DNA of 64,000 nt, from contig JAQFVV010012397.1 in assembly GCA_028023455.1 (NCBI GenBank), positions 2,845,501 to 2,909,500 on the forward strand, in the 5' to 3' direction. Below, in pieces: positions 35,040 to 47,509 of the stretch; within the stretch, counting starts at the first letter, position 1; the number at the start of each line of letters is the position of its first letter. Origin of the DNA: Epiperipatus broadwayi. Taxonomy: Eukaryota; Onychophora; Udeonychophora; Euonychophora; Peripatidae. The position numbers and the translations under genes are program-made. The notes beneath the pieces are model-generated. The model was not told the DNA's origin. It made no database searches and saw only the letters and a program-made list of their open reading frames with translations.

Positions 35040-37706
35040 GCAAAATAAGTTTATGTTATAGCTAGAAATCTGTAATAAAAAATTAGAAATGGAAATTGAT
35101 AGTGGGTCTAGAATTTCATTGATCTCAGAGGAGCTATGGAAACAACTTAAGGGAGAATATACAGACATATCAATTAAACAGACATTTATCAGAGCTGTAG
35201 AATTCAGTGGAAATGAACTAGGAATGTTAGGTTATGCAATAGTACCTATAAAGTAAAGAAAGAAAAGATAAAAAGTAACCATATATATAATAAAGGGAAA
35301 AATCAGTCTGTTATTAGGGCAGGACTGGTTTAAAAAAGTTAGGAATAACTATTAATGTGAATGCTGTGAATAATGTATCAAGCAGGCGAGATAAAGCAAA
35401 GATTTCAGAATTATTTGCAAATGAAGTAGGGTTAATAGCAGCAAACCCTGAGCATATTGAGTTGGTGGAAAAAGCAAATCCCGTTATTTATAAAGCCAGA
35501 AAAATACTATTGGCACAAAAAGAAGAGGAAAAAATCAGATCACTGGTTAGCGAGGGCATATTACTGCAGGTTGAGTTGGTGTAATGGGCAATGCTAATAA
35601 TAGTAATCACTAAGCCAAATGGTCAAATTAGAATTTGTAGGAATTATAGAGTCATTGTGACAAATATCTGAATAAAGGAGCATATTCATTACCTAATATA
35701 AGAAAAGTGCTAGCTGGGTTAACAAATGCAAAGTTTTTTTATGAAATTAGATCTGAATTCCATGTATTATCAAATCAAGGTGACAGAAAAAACAGTTCAA
35801 ATCTTAACTTTAACAGTACGTTTTGGGTTGTTCAGCTGTAATAGACTTCCATCTGGAATCTCCACGGCTCCCAACATTTTCCAAACAAAAATTGACCACA
35901 TTCTAAATGGATTAACAGGTGTCATACCATATTTTGACAATATTCTAATTTCTGCAGTGACATTAAAAGATTTAAGAGACTGGGTATTAAGAGTTTGCAA
36001 AAGACTAAGTAGGACAGAGGTTAAGTTGAATGAGCAAAAATGTGTGTGGCAAACTCAAGAATTAGTTTTTTTTAGGCCACATTATTTCGGACAGAGGGAA
36101 AAAGCCGTGTCCTGAGAAAGTCAAAGCAGTAAAAAACTCAAACAAACCCCAGGATGTAAAAAAGCACAAGTGTTTTTGAAATTTATAAACTTTTATGAAC
36201 TGTTTCTAAACAACAAAGCAATGGTAGCCAAACCATTATACGATTTGCTAAGAAAAAATCAAAAATGGCAGTGGACACAGATGTAGAGTCAGCGTTTGAG
36301 AAAACAAAAGCACTGTTAATGTCAGATAAGTTATTGATAAAATATGATAGTGAAGAAAAACTGCAAATAACTACTGATGCATCTGAATATGGAGTAGGGA
36401 CAGTATGGTGAAAAGGGAGAATGGCCAATGGCGTACACTTTGCGCACTCTCTCAAATGCAGAAAAAAATATAGCTAAATTTATAAAGAAGCATTGGTTAT
36501 TGTATTTTCACTGAAAGAATTTCACCAATATATATGGGGGAGAGTTTTTGAAATATTTACTGATCATAAGCCATTATTAGGTATTTTTACCCATGAAAAA
36601 TTAGTGCCCAAACATATAAGTACAAGGATGTTATGCTGGTGGAATATTTTGGCCGCATATGATTATCAGTTACATTACAAAAAAGGGGGTTAGCACATGC
36701 GGATGCTTTTTTGCCCAGATAGACTAGAACCTATAACTTTTTAAATGGAGGTGATTTATATAGGTAGTATGAAATCAAGCATGATAAACAATGAAACATT
36801 AGAAAAATGGACAAAAGATAATCAGGGATACCAGATATTAACCAAATGGATAAGAGAAGGATGGCCTAAAACAAAACTGAACTATTAGATCAAGGGTTTT
36901 GGGTAAACAGGGAAAGGTCAGTATGTAAGGGATGTATAATAATTGGGGATAAAACAATAATACTGCCTGCAGGTCATAGTGATGTATTAGAACTGTTGCA
37001 TAAAGGTCATCCAGAACATAGCTATGTCTAGTGGCCAAAAATAAATGCCGTCATTGAAAAATATGTAAAGATGTGTGATACTTGCTGGACAGAGATGGCA
37101 CTTCCGACAAAGAATTATACAAGCTGGCCTAAGACAACCAGATCATAGGAGAGATTGTACATTGACCACACAGGCCCGATCATAAGAAAAATTAAATTTA
37201 ATAATAATAGATGCATTTTCAAGCTGGCCAGAATGCCATGAAATAAAAATATACAAGCACAGAGGAAACAATGAAGTCTTTTGACAAAGTTTTCTCACTA
37301 CAGGGATTACCGGAAATCATAGTGTCAGATAATGTGACTTGTTTCACGAATCATATCATGCAAAAATATATTAAAGAGAATGGAATTCGACATATTACCG
37401 TCCCTCTGTACCAGTTCGAATCAAATGGCATGGCTGAAAAAGCAGTTCAGCAAATTAAAGAGTTTAAAAAAAGTAATTATGTACATTTACAAAATATTCT
37501 GCAGGAAATAATGCTTTGGCAACATTCACTGCCTTGCACGGTAACCAGAGTTACTCCTGCGGAACTACTACTGGGAAGGAGATTAAGAATAAAATTGTCA
37601 TTAATCCATCCAAAGGAAAATGGAATGAACCAAAGTAATTATGATAACGCGAAGTTTGAAATCGGAGCCACACTATGGATTTGTGATGTGTTGAGTAAAA
37701 TTTAGT
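35040..37706 (+). pseudogene. pol: pol of the Ty3-type element, multiply broken
   Basis: Domains follow in canonical Ty3 order. Protease: EIDSGSRISLIS with the catalytic D-S-G at about 35098. RT: FMKLDLNSMYYQIKV near 35740, RLPSGISTAP near 35845 and YFDNILIS at 35930, where the second Asp of the Y-x-D-D box is Asn. RNase H: TTDASEYGVGT near 36375 and FTDHKPLLGIF near 36560. Integrase: an H-x3-H/C-x2-C zinc region at about 36990-37090 ending CDTC, then the D, D, E core with HTGPI near 37170, VSDN near 37322 and SNGMAEKAV near 37430. Stops and frameshifts separate the blocks. Integrase after RNase H places it with Ty3/gypsy rather than copia. Confidence 0.88.
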
Positions 37707-38093
37707 TGAAAGGAACAGTAAAAAAGATTTTGTCGAATCATATCGTAATTATTAGGCTGAAAATGATGTAATACGTAGATTCCATGAAAACCATGTAAGA
37801 GGGCAGGAAATAATAAACATATGAATTTAAGAACTGAAAAGAAAATGTGCAACCCAAAGGCAGAGAGATTCATGAAAACCAAAATGATAATACCATTAGA
37901 TGGAGCAGAATAGGTGGAAAGTGTGCCATTACACAAAAAAAATCACCCAGACCTATTCGGGAAATGGAAAAGTGTACCATTAGACAAAAAATCATCCAGA
38001 TCTATTTGGGAAAAGCAGAAACCAAATAGATTACAAGATTATGTATAATAAAGAAAATAGGTTATTTTCTGGCGTGGGGGAGGTGTTATATTT
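37707..38093 (+). other. 3' internal region and polypurine tract of the Ty3 element
   Basis: After the integrase frame there is about 390 bp of purine-rich, broken sequence. GTGGGGGAGG immediately precedes the 3' LTR and is a good polypurine tract for plus-strand priming. Confidence 0.6.
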
Positions 38094-39194
38094 TGGAAAG
38101 AATATTGCTTTAGTAACTATAATTAGTAAAAGCTATAAAGCTAGGATTTCTGACTTCAGAAAAAATAGAAAAGAATAGAAACTTAAATATAGAAAGATTT
38201 TGTAGTTAAAACAATGAAAAAAGATTGCTGATACATAAAAGAAATATGAATAATAATGCCGGAAATGCTTAATGGATTTAAGTATAGAAAAGGCTATATT
38301 GTTTAATTAGAGCATTAAGCTATTTTAAACTAATTAAACAAAAGAATACAGAGGAAGGTCAGTTTAATCAATATTTGAAAGACTAATTGCAGGTGAAAGG
38401 AATGTACACTGACGCAATTAGAAGCTTGATAATAATTTGTGAAAAGATGCATTATTGTGGGGGGGGTAGCTTAATATAAATAGCTATTACCTTTTATAAT
38501 TAATACCGGATGTTAAACTGTGAAAAGGTATAAATAGTGTGTGCATAAAAGGGCAATGGCTTTTTCTTACCCTTCGTGTGATGGTGCTGTTGCATCGTGA
38601 GATGTCATGAAGAAAGTATCCAAAGAAAAAGCTGTTGGAAAAGTTGCAGCAACTTTTCTGCTACAAGGGACATCATTCCATAGACAGCCTCTGTAGATGC
38701 AAATAGCCAGATAAAGAACTTACAGACCACACCGGTCTTATTTTTATTTGTGTACGCCTGATAAGACTTATGAGAGCTGCAAAGTCGGACTGTGAGTATA
38801 AACAATTTTTTAATTATTTACTCAGGTCTGAGAATAGTGAAGACAGTGGTTAGTGTATAACCATGGGGAGTAATAGCATTTAGTGGGAAATAGTTTTCCA
38901 ATTTAAAGAATGATTTGATCACATTAGTAAATGCAGAACTAGATATACGTGCAGGAATAACTGCTGGGTGGTCAGTTGTTTGTAGTCATTGGAATTACTG
39001 AAAGCGTAATTGTATATAATGTGTTATGTATATAAATGTAAATAAGTATATTTTTTCTTTTTGTATATAATGTGTTATGTATATAAATGTAAATAAGTAT
39101 ATTTTCTTCTTTTATTTGTTGTTGTTTTTTAAAAACTTATTGTCTGTATTTTGTTATTTTGTTGGCTTTCAACCTTGTGGTTAATTACACAACA
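38094..39194 (+). mobile_element. 3' LTR of the Ty3-type element
   Basis: The LTR starts TGTTATATTTTGG directly after the polypurine tract and ends ACACAACA. It differs from the 5' copy by an extra ~30-bp segment near 38390 and by a tandem duplication of about 50 bp at 39009-39115 (the block with AATGTGTTATGTATATAAAT occurs twice). Flanking A-rich sequences (aaaaa left, aataa right) do not give a convincing target duplication. Confidence 0.85.
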
Positions 39195-39278
39195 AATAAA
39201 AACAAGTTTTATGAAAAAAAATGGCATTTTAATGAATGACAAGTTGATATGTTTGGTGAAGATTATTATATATCTACA

Positions 39279-40587
39279 AATTAAAAATTAACTGTGATAA
39301 AACACAGTTGCTGAAGCTTTAAATAAAATTATAACAATAAAGCTGAGCGCTTTCGGGGGACTTAAGCCACCATAATCATAGCTCAATACAAAACAAATAC
39401 AAAATATAAACACTTATTCACAAGCAAAATGCGTATCTCAAATAAGATGTAAACTAACTCTAAATAAATAAATAAAATACAATATAAATAAATAAATATT
39501 ATAAAGTCCATATTTTAGAAATATTAAAACAAGAATCCTTTCTATTAATAGCATTAGGATTACCAGCTATAAAACAAGCTTCTTTAACCTTACGCTTTAC
39601 GTCATTCTCCATACATACTAATTTTGCCTCTACTGGTTGACATAAGTGTCCAGCCTTATTTTCATATTCCACAAACACTGAATTTCCCAAAAATTTAGTT
39701 TTAGTACGATGATATAAATATTTATGCTGTGACACTCTATTTAAAATATTGGTTTTAGTTTCACCATAATAAATAGAACCACAATCTTTATGAGGACAAG
39801 AAACACTATAAACCACATGCTGAGTTAAGTTAGATTCGATTTTAAATTTTGAATTGTTAATCAATCTATTAGTATTTGGAGGTGAATGAAAAATTACTTG
39901 AAAATCTGGAGATAACTTATTAATTAACTGTTTTGCAATAGAATGAATAAATGGTAAAACTATACGAGGTTTTTCAATCTTGTCAGGTTTAAACTGCAAA
40001 TTATGTAAAAAATTTACAACTCTATTGTTAATAATTGAACGTTTATGTCCAAGTTTGACTAAGTCCTCAATAAAACAAATAAGATTTTCTTTCCTATGTG
40101 CCTCAAATTTGCAAAGATGGTGGTTTCTATATAAAAATGAATTCAAAGATGCCAACTTGTGCACTTGGGGAGAGTATGAATGCGGATGAATTAAACCCCT
40201 AACTTCAATAGGTTTCACAAACATACGGTAGTCCAAATGATCCTCTGTTCTATGCACACTAATATCTAAATATTTCACTTCCTGTAATGCATCTTCCCAA
40301 TTTATCGTAAAATTTAAACTGGTAGCCTCATGAATACTACTTTGAATCTCCAAAATGATATTTTCAGGAGCCACAATAAATATATCATCTACATATCTAG
40401 TGTAGATAATATCTGGTACAGAGTTAATAAATGTAGGAATAATACTACATTCAAAATGGTCTAAAACTATACTAGAAAGAATTCCACTAAGAGGAAGTCC
40501 CATAGGCCAACCATTCATCATTTGAAAACAAGAATCTTTAAATGTAGCCACTACATTTTCATCCAGCCAAGTCAAAAATCCAACAAT
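39279..40587 (-). mobile_element. Penelope-like element, left inverted copy
   Basis: The minus-strand frame is open from the junction near 40590 down to the stop at 39499 (about 360 codons) and lacks an ATG at its upstream end, so it is a 5'-truncated element. Order: RT motif with MNGWPMGLPLSG, then YTRYVDDIFIV (the YVDD catalytic box), a conserved HPHSYSPQVHKLASLNSFLYR segment, and a C-terminal GIY-YIG endonuclease (GSIYYGETKTN...R..QHK) after a Cys pair (SCPHKDC). RT with a GIY-YIG nuclease defines Penelope-like elements. The 3' tail (39279-39498) matches the right copy and includes GAAAGCGCTCAGC on the minus strand. The frame is unbroken, so this piece is not very old. Confidence 0.92.
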
Positions 40588-41703
40588 AAACTCTGTACCA
40601 GATATTATCTACACTAGATATGTAGATGATATATTTATTGTGGCTCCTGAAAATATCATTTTGGAGATTCAAAGTAGTATTCATGAGGCTACCAGTTTAA
40701 ATCTTACGATAAATTGGGAAGTTGCATTACAGGAAGTGAAATATTTAGATATTATTGTGCATAGAACAGAGGATCATTTGGACTACCGTATGATTGTGAA
40801 ACCTATTGAAGTTAGGGGTTTAATTCATCCACATTCATACTCTCCCCAAGTGCACAAGTTGGCATCTTTGAATTCATTTTTATATAGGAAAGAAAATCTT
40901 ATTTGTTTTATTGAGGACTTAGTCAAACTTGGACATAAACGTTCAATTATTAACAATAGAGTTGTAAAATTTTTACATAATTTGCAGTTTAAACCTGACA
41001 AGATTGAAAAACCTCGTATAGTTTTACCATTTATTCATTCTATTGCAAAACAGTTAATTAATAAGTTATCTCCAGATTTTCAAATAATTTTTCATTCACC
41101 TCCAAATACTAATAGGTTGATTAACAATTCAAAATTTAAAATTGAATCTAACTTAACTCAGCATGTGGTTTATAGTGTTTCTTGTCCTCATAAAGATTGT
41201 GGTTCTATTTATTATGGTGAAACTAAAACCAATATTTTAAATAGAGTGTCACAGCATAAATATTTATATCATCGTACTAAAACTAAATTTTTGGGAAATT
41301 CAGTGTTTGTGGAACATGAAAATAAGGCTGGACACTTATGTCAACCAGTAGAGGCAAAATTAGTATGTACGGAGAAGAATGACGTAAAGCGTAAGGTTAA
41401 AGAAGCTTGTTTTATAGCTGGTAATCCTAATGCTATTAATAGAAAGGATTCTTGTTTTAATATTTCTAAAATATGGACTTTATAATATTTATTTATTTAT
41501 ATTGTATTTTATTTATTTATTTAGTTAGTTTACATCTTATTTGAGATACGCATTTTGCTTGTGAATAAGTGTTTATATTTTGTATTTGTTTTGTATTGAG
41601 CTATGATTATGGAGGCTTAAGTCCCCCGAAAGCGCTCAGCTTTGTTGTTATAATTTTATTTAAAGCTTCCGCAACTGTGTTTTATCACAGTTAATTTTTA
41701 ATT
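40588..41703 (+). mobile_element. Penelope-like element, right inverted copy
   Basis: This plus-strand copy is inverted to the left copy and over 95% similar by eye. It begins inside RT just before the YVDD box (R-Y-V-D-D at 40616-40630) and stays open to the stop at 41485, with the GIY-YIG nuclease at about 41200-41260. Relative to the left copy it lacks 36 bp encoding 12 residues after SFLYR near 40890, and it has one extra residue in the CTEKND segment. Its tail ends near 41703 like the left copy. Penelope-like elements are known to occur as inverted or tandem partial units. Confidence 0.92.
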
Positions 41704-44700
41704 TATTGATTTTTGTTGAAGTATATACATACATTCTTTTTATATATCTACATAAAGAATGTTTTAGGTATGTTTGAGTTTTATTATAAAGTTTGGTCTA
41801 AATTAAATGTAATAATTTGTAATCTAATAAAGGATGGTTATTAATTATCCATATATTCAAAGATGATTATTGTGTTTGCTAAAACATATGGTTTTGAAAA
41901 TGAAATTTGTGTAATATTCTATATATATATATTGTAACCTTATTATCCAGCTCTAATTAAAATAGATTGATGGTCAATGGTGATGATTTGAAAAACTTTA
42001 AATTTTTATAAATACAAAGTAAATGATATTAATATGTCATTGTGAAGAAAACCTGATTTATTTATTTTTTACTACATACATGTTCAAAAATATATTTATA
42101 TTTTTATTTGTTTAGCTTATCATATATTATTTTGAGATTATAACAACATTATAGTGATTGATGTTTCAATATGACATAAATAAAGGTGTGGTCATTTTGT
42201 GCAATTGAATTAATCATATCCATAATTGCATTTTTATCATTACTGATATTTAATTAAATTAAATGTAAAATTTAAATTTGGTAATTTTAAATTGATGTTA
42301 TTAAAAGGGGAAATATAAAATATGGTTTCTGAACTTTGAAAGTAGTTTAAAGTAAAGCTAACTCAGTTTATGTATCAGTGCAGTATTCAAGGTCAAGGTA
42401 TAAACACACAATGTATAATGAATATGTAAATAATAATAATTGTATAAATATAACGAATATGTAAATGTAGAATAAAAGTAATGTATAAATAAAAATATAA
42501 AATAACTGTATAGTAATTAAGTATAACAATGTGTAAAAATTACAATGTTATTAAATCATAGACAGTTGTATAATAATAGAAAGCTTAGCTGACCTTATAG
42601 GATCAGAAAACTATGTAAAATACCTTATATGGTGAGAAACGTGAAATTCTGTGTGTATGTAAAAACGTAAGTGAAAATACCATATATGGTTAGGAATGCA
42701 AAAGACTCCAGAAGTCTTGAGGGGTATATAAACCCTCATAACCTGTTCTAATTGTTCTGATGTTCTGAATACGTTCCGAGTATGTTCTGAGTTTTAATTA
42801 TTTTATTTCGCCTTATAATAGGCTATGTATATAGTTGAATTTAACCGTATTAAACTATAATCTTACCATCTCAATTCTGCCTTTGATCCATTTATTTACT
42901 TGCTGATCATAAGACACAGCAAACTGATAAGTCATAAATTCTCCTAAATATTTTTTTTTTGCTTTAAATTGTCTCATGTCAATATGCAAATGAGAAATTT
43001 TTTTTTTTTTTGTGAAGCTGTTGGTGGGCAGACATCGAAAAAGAACAGTAAAAGAAAAAGATAGGAAAACTTCTTGTAAAAGTAATTTTAAAAACTAAAA
43101 CGAATTTGTGATATCAAATTTATTATTATTTAAAAATTATAGTGTGTTCAATTGTTATGCATATGTAAAGGTTTTAAATTTCTATCTTGAAAGAAACATT
43201 GGCTCTGTATTACAATGTTCAGAAGTACCAAGTAAATTAATATAAGGAAAAGAAAACAGAATACACAAATTAAAGTTTCAATTCTCTGTTAAAAGTTCTT
43301 AAAAGTTAAAAGGAGTATTATTACTTAAATAATGTACTATCTTATTTAATCTACATTATGTTTAGACATTTTTACTATTTGGATAAACCTGCATATTCAT
43401 TAATTAATGAAATTGCTGAAAGTACTTGGAATATAGACAACTCTTATAATTAATCATAAATTACTATTGTCATGGAAGTTGGAAATTGATAAATTGTGCT
43501 TTGGATGTTTTGAATTGCTTGGAGGAAGTCATTTATTAACTGATAAATGGCACATTTAAAATTTATGTGGATATGTAAATTATAAAAGAAATGTTTATAA
43601 TTTATTCTAGAATTGTATCTGCAAATAGAATTGTAGAATTGTATGTTGAATAAAGACAAATGGTTAACCCGAAGTTACTTAACATGTTATCTTAAAATCA
43701 ATCTTTATTTAGAGTGGTGTAATATTAGATGATAAAGAAATTAAGGATAAATAATTTGTTCTAGAAAAATACTTGACCCTGTTGATATTATGTTAAACGA
43801 TATTGTGAAATATGAAATATGCGATGGAATTTCTATATTAAATAAATTATTATATGGATAACTGAAGACTTAAATATTTAACTTTTTCCTAGGAATAACA
43901 TAATTATAATATGGAAATGAATAGCCAGAGCCTAATAATATTCAAACTGTGAAAACTAAATATATTTTAAGCATTGATGATTATTTAGATATCTTGTACA
44001 AGATGGTGTTATGTCTGGATGTGAGTGTTTGTTTATTTTATATATATATATTTATATCTCATATATGTAATAGTTATACATACATTTTTGTTATATTTTA
44101 AGCTGGATAATGACTGATTGAATTAAAAGATGATAATATAATGTTAATATAAGATCTTTATAGGAGTAGATAAAGTCATTTAAAATTCACAGTACTAATT
44201 TTCAAAAGTATGAATTAATATTATAATCATAATATTAAATTTAATGTTATGATGCCAAAACTTATTATTAGTATTTAGTTTAAAATATTGTAAACAATAT
44301 TATATTTTGGTTTATTAATTTTATATTGTGATTTCACAATGGTTTAACAACATTGTTAGCCTATGCAGGGTTGAGAGTAAAAGAAGTTTAAATCATCTGA
44401 ACCTAAAGCTTGTGTAATTACTTATATTTTACCATTTGAATAGGATCAATTTATGAATTGATGAAGATTGGTATGGGATGTTAATAGATTCAGTGTGCAC
44501 ATGCTCAGATCTATTTATGACCGATGATTGGTTGAGATGATCATTTTATAGCAATGGATCTATGTTGGATGTATCAGGTTTTCATTCTATGCTAGCATTA
44601 TTATGTTTGGGAGTTGTTAGTATTATGCATTGTAGTGGAGATATCTTATACAAGGTTGTATAATGGGGTCATGATCTTAATGAGTATGCTTAGATGAAAT

Positions 44701-46404
44701 TGTTAATCCTTTTATTGTGTAATTTTCTTATATCCAGATAGGTGCTGATAGACACCTGGATATTTAATTTTGGTATATTCGATTGTGATCCTAGACTTAT
44801 ATTAGTATTGTCATTACAAATTTGATTCTTCAATTTCTATGTGTTAATGTTACCTTGGTATGTTGGACGGTGAGTCATTGTTGTGGAAGCATTCATTGTA
44901 CATCATTGTTGATCGTGAATGACTCAAGGAAGGTATATAAGATATATTCTTATTTGTTGATTGAGTATTGGCAATACAGATAGCCTTCAATATAACATAC
45001 GATAGAGTAGTGTGTTGTTAAAATTGTTGAGACCAATCATGTAATCAATTTATTTCACTTGATTCAAGTGTGTGTAGCTACTTGTTACACTTTATTAATA
45101 TAGTAACTTTTAATAATATAACTAAACATCTGATGAAAAGTTTTGGGGAATCCATAAACAAGGAATACAATTTTTTTTGTCAATGTATTATTTTATAAAA
45201 TATATTATTATTTAATTTTTTTTTTGTTGATGTTGTTGTTGATGTAATCTGAAAATAAATTGTAAATAGTAATGTAAATAAATATCAATGTAATTTTGTT
45301 GTATACTAATTATTGCTTTTGCATTCATAGTTCATCCCAAATTACTGATCATCAATTCAATTCTTTCCTATTTATTACAGTCTAATAAAGATTTGTATTA
45401 TTTGAAAGGTTAGAATATTGATATTTCTATTATTGAGATTATATTTATCTTGTAATCCAATGTATGATTTGTTCAGTTTAAGCACTGGAATTTATGTATC
45501 AATTAATTAACAGAAAATATAAATATAATGAGTCTCATATCAATTAGATGACTGGTGATGTTATATTGTTCACAAGGTATATCATCTTAATATTATAGCT
45601 AGATAAATGGCCAAACCATAATCTAAATTACAATGTCTTCTTGTATGCTGGTGCATGAGCACATTAAGTAGAAATAAAAAGAACCCTCTTGCTTAACTTA
45701 ATTGTGCCTGAATTGAGATAGATTAACAAAATTATAATCCTGAGATGTAAAGATAAATGTGAAAACATTTTATAATTTTTTTTTAATTATATTTGTTATT
45801 TTTCAAGTTATCATGTAAATGACAGTAGTACATGAAGCTGGAAAGTTCATTGGCACATTATTGACGTAATACAGGTCAGATATTGGATCATTTGTAATAT
45901 TGTAATCTTTGGTATGCAATCAATTTTGCTGTTGACCGCCAAGTAGGTTACGATATATATTATTTATTATATCTTTTGCATCTTACTAGGACTTTTTTCA
46001 TTTGTAACTTTTTATATTCATATTTGTGCATTAAAATCTCCAAAAATAAACATTTGTTATTTTAATGGCATTTTTGCAATAATAGTATCCAATAAGGAAT
46101 AAAAGCTTTCTCTCTTTGAACTTTCTGAATGTAATATTAGAATATAAATATTCATAAAACCATCATGTATACTATTATGGAAATCAATTTTTAAAGTCAT
46201 TAGACTTTCATCGATTTATCTAAAAATTTCAGTAATAGTGGTACCAAATTAAACTTAACAATTAATCCAGTGCCATGAAGTCTTAGTTAATTTGCTGTGT
46301 TCTTTCAAAAATAAATTATAGTGATACAATATGCATTAGTATTACAGCCAAATTTATTAAAGAATGAGGAAAAACATACATTTACATATATGTATTATAA
46401 TGGT
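41704..46404. other. A+T-rich intron DNA with two LTR-like promoter blocks
   Basis: Most of this is featureless. At 42600-42930 a less A+T-biased block has a TATA box (GGTATATAAACC at 42723) followed by exon-like sequence. At 44720-45090 a hairpin (TATCCAG...CTGGATA, 44731-44762) is followed by GGTATATAAGATATA near 44932. Both look like diverged solo LTRs, but I could not fix ends or find partner copies. No coding frame is credible. Confidence 0.35.
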
Positions 46405-47219
46405 CGGGGAATTGATAAAGAAATTAAGTGTTTTCATATAATAAATATGATGTAGCTAGAATTATATGGAAAGGAGTTGCAGTAGCAGGGTACATATGGT
46501 AATGATGCATTATATGCTAGTAAAGAGGTATTAAATTATTTAGAAAAAGTTCAAAGGGAAGTAGGAAGACATGCATTGGATGCAGATGTATGGACAGCAA
46601 GGGAGGCAATTCAAGGAGAAATGGGATGGTCAAGTTTTCATATGAAAGATGCAAAAAGTAAAATGGAAATGTTTGGTAGATTGCAGTTTATGGATGATAA
46701 AAGAATAGCCAAAATAGTATTTAATTGGGTTATGAGTAAAAGGCAGGTAACAAGATGGGTGAGAAAGATAATGCAGTATGCAAAAGATTTGCATAAAGAA
46801 TTTATATCAATATATTTGTACAAAAAATGGGATGATTGTGTTAAAAGGATTGTTGAATGTTATAGTAGTAAGGAATGGGATAAAAAAATAGATTTATTAA
46901 TAAAGAATAGGGAGTTAGAGAGATGGAGAAATAGTATGGAGAGTAAAAAGAGTTTAAATATATATAAAAATAAACAGAATATTAAGTGTGAGTTAATATA
47001 TGATAATAGTAAGGAAAGTAGTTTATTATTTAAGGCTTGAACGGGATCTTTAGCTACAAGAGAATATACATGTAAATGGAAAAATATGGGTGATTTATTT
47101 TGTAAATTATGTAAGGAAGGAATAGAAAATATTAGGCATTTGTTAATTGAATGTAAATGCTTGAAAATAGAAAGGGTACATATAATGAAGTTATGGAAGA
47201 ATAAATATGAAAAAAGGTA
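46405..47219 (+). mobile_element. CR1-type LINE fragment, second copy
   Basis: This plus-strand fragment matches the minus-strand LINE over its 14750-13990 part. The open frame 46576-47040 covers the C-terminal helical region (for example FNWVMSKRQVTRWVRK), and the zinc-knuckle-like CKLCKEGIENIRHLLIEC follows after a TGA at 47038-47040, where the other copy has CGA. Conversely, this copy keeps CAA where the other has TAA. It is truncated at both ends: the 5' side begins near 46405 and homology ends at 47219, before the LINE 3' end. No promoter or ORF1 is present. Confidence 0.85.
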
Positions 47220-47509
47220 AATTAAGTCTATTTTTGTGCGATTTTTTTTAATACAGGTTTTCTGTGGAACCTATCTACCGCATAAAACGAGACCCAGGTG
47301 TACATGTTTAAGTAAACCTAGCAAATGTATTTGCATTATTAAACATATAAGTTAAAAAGTTTAATCATGTATTATTGTAGGTTAATTGAAATATATTCAG
47401 GTAATAGTAAAACAATCTTTGTGCCTATATATGTATATGTATTATATATTGGAACATATATGTAAATCACAATGTAATAAATCGAATTTTGATTTTATGT
47501 AAAATTTAA

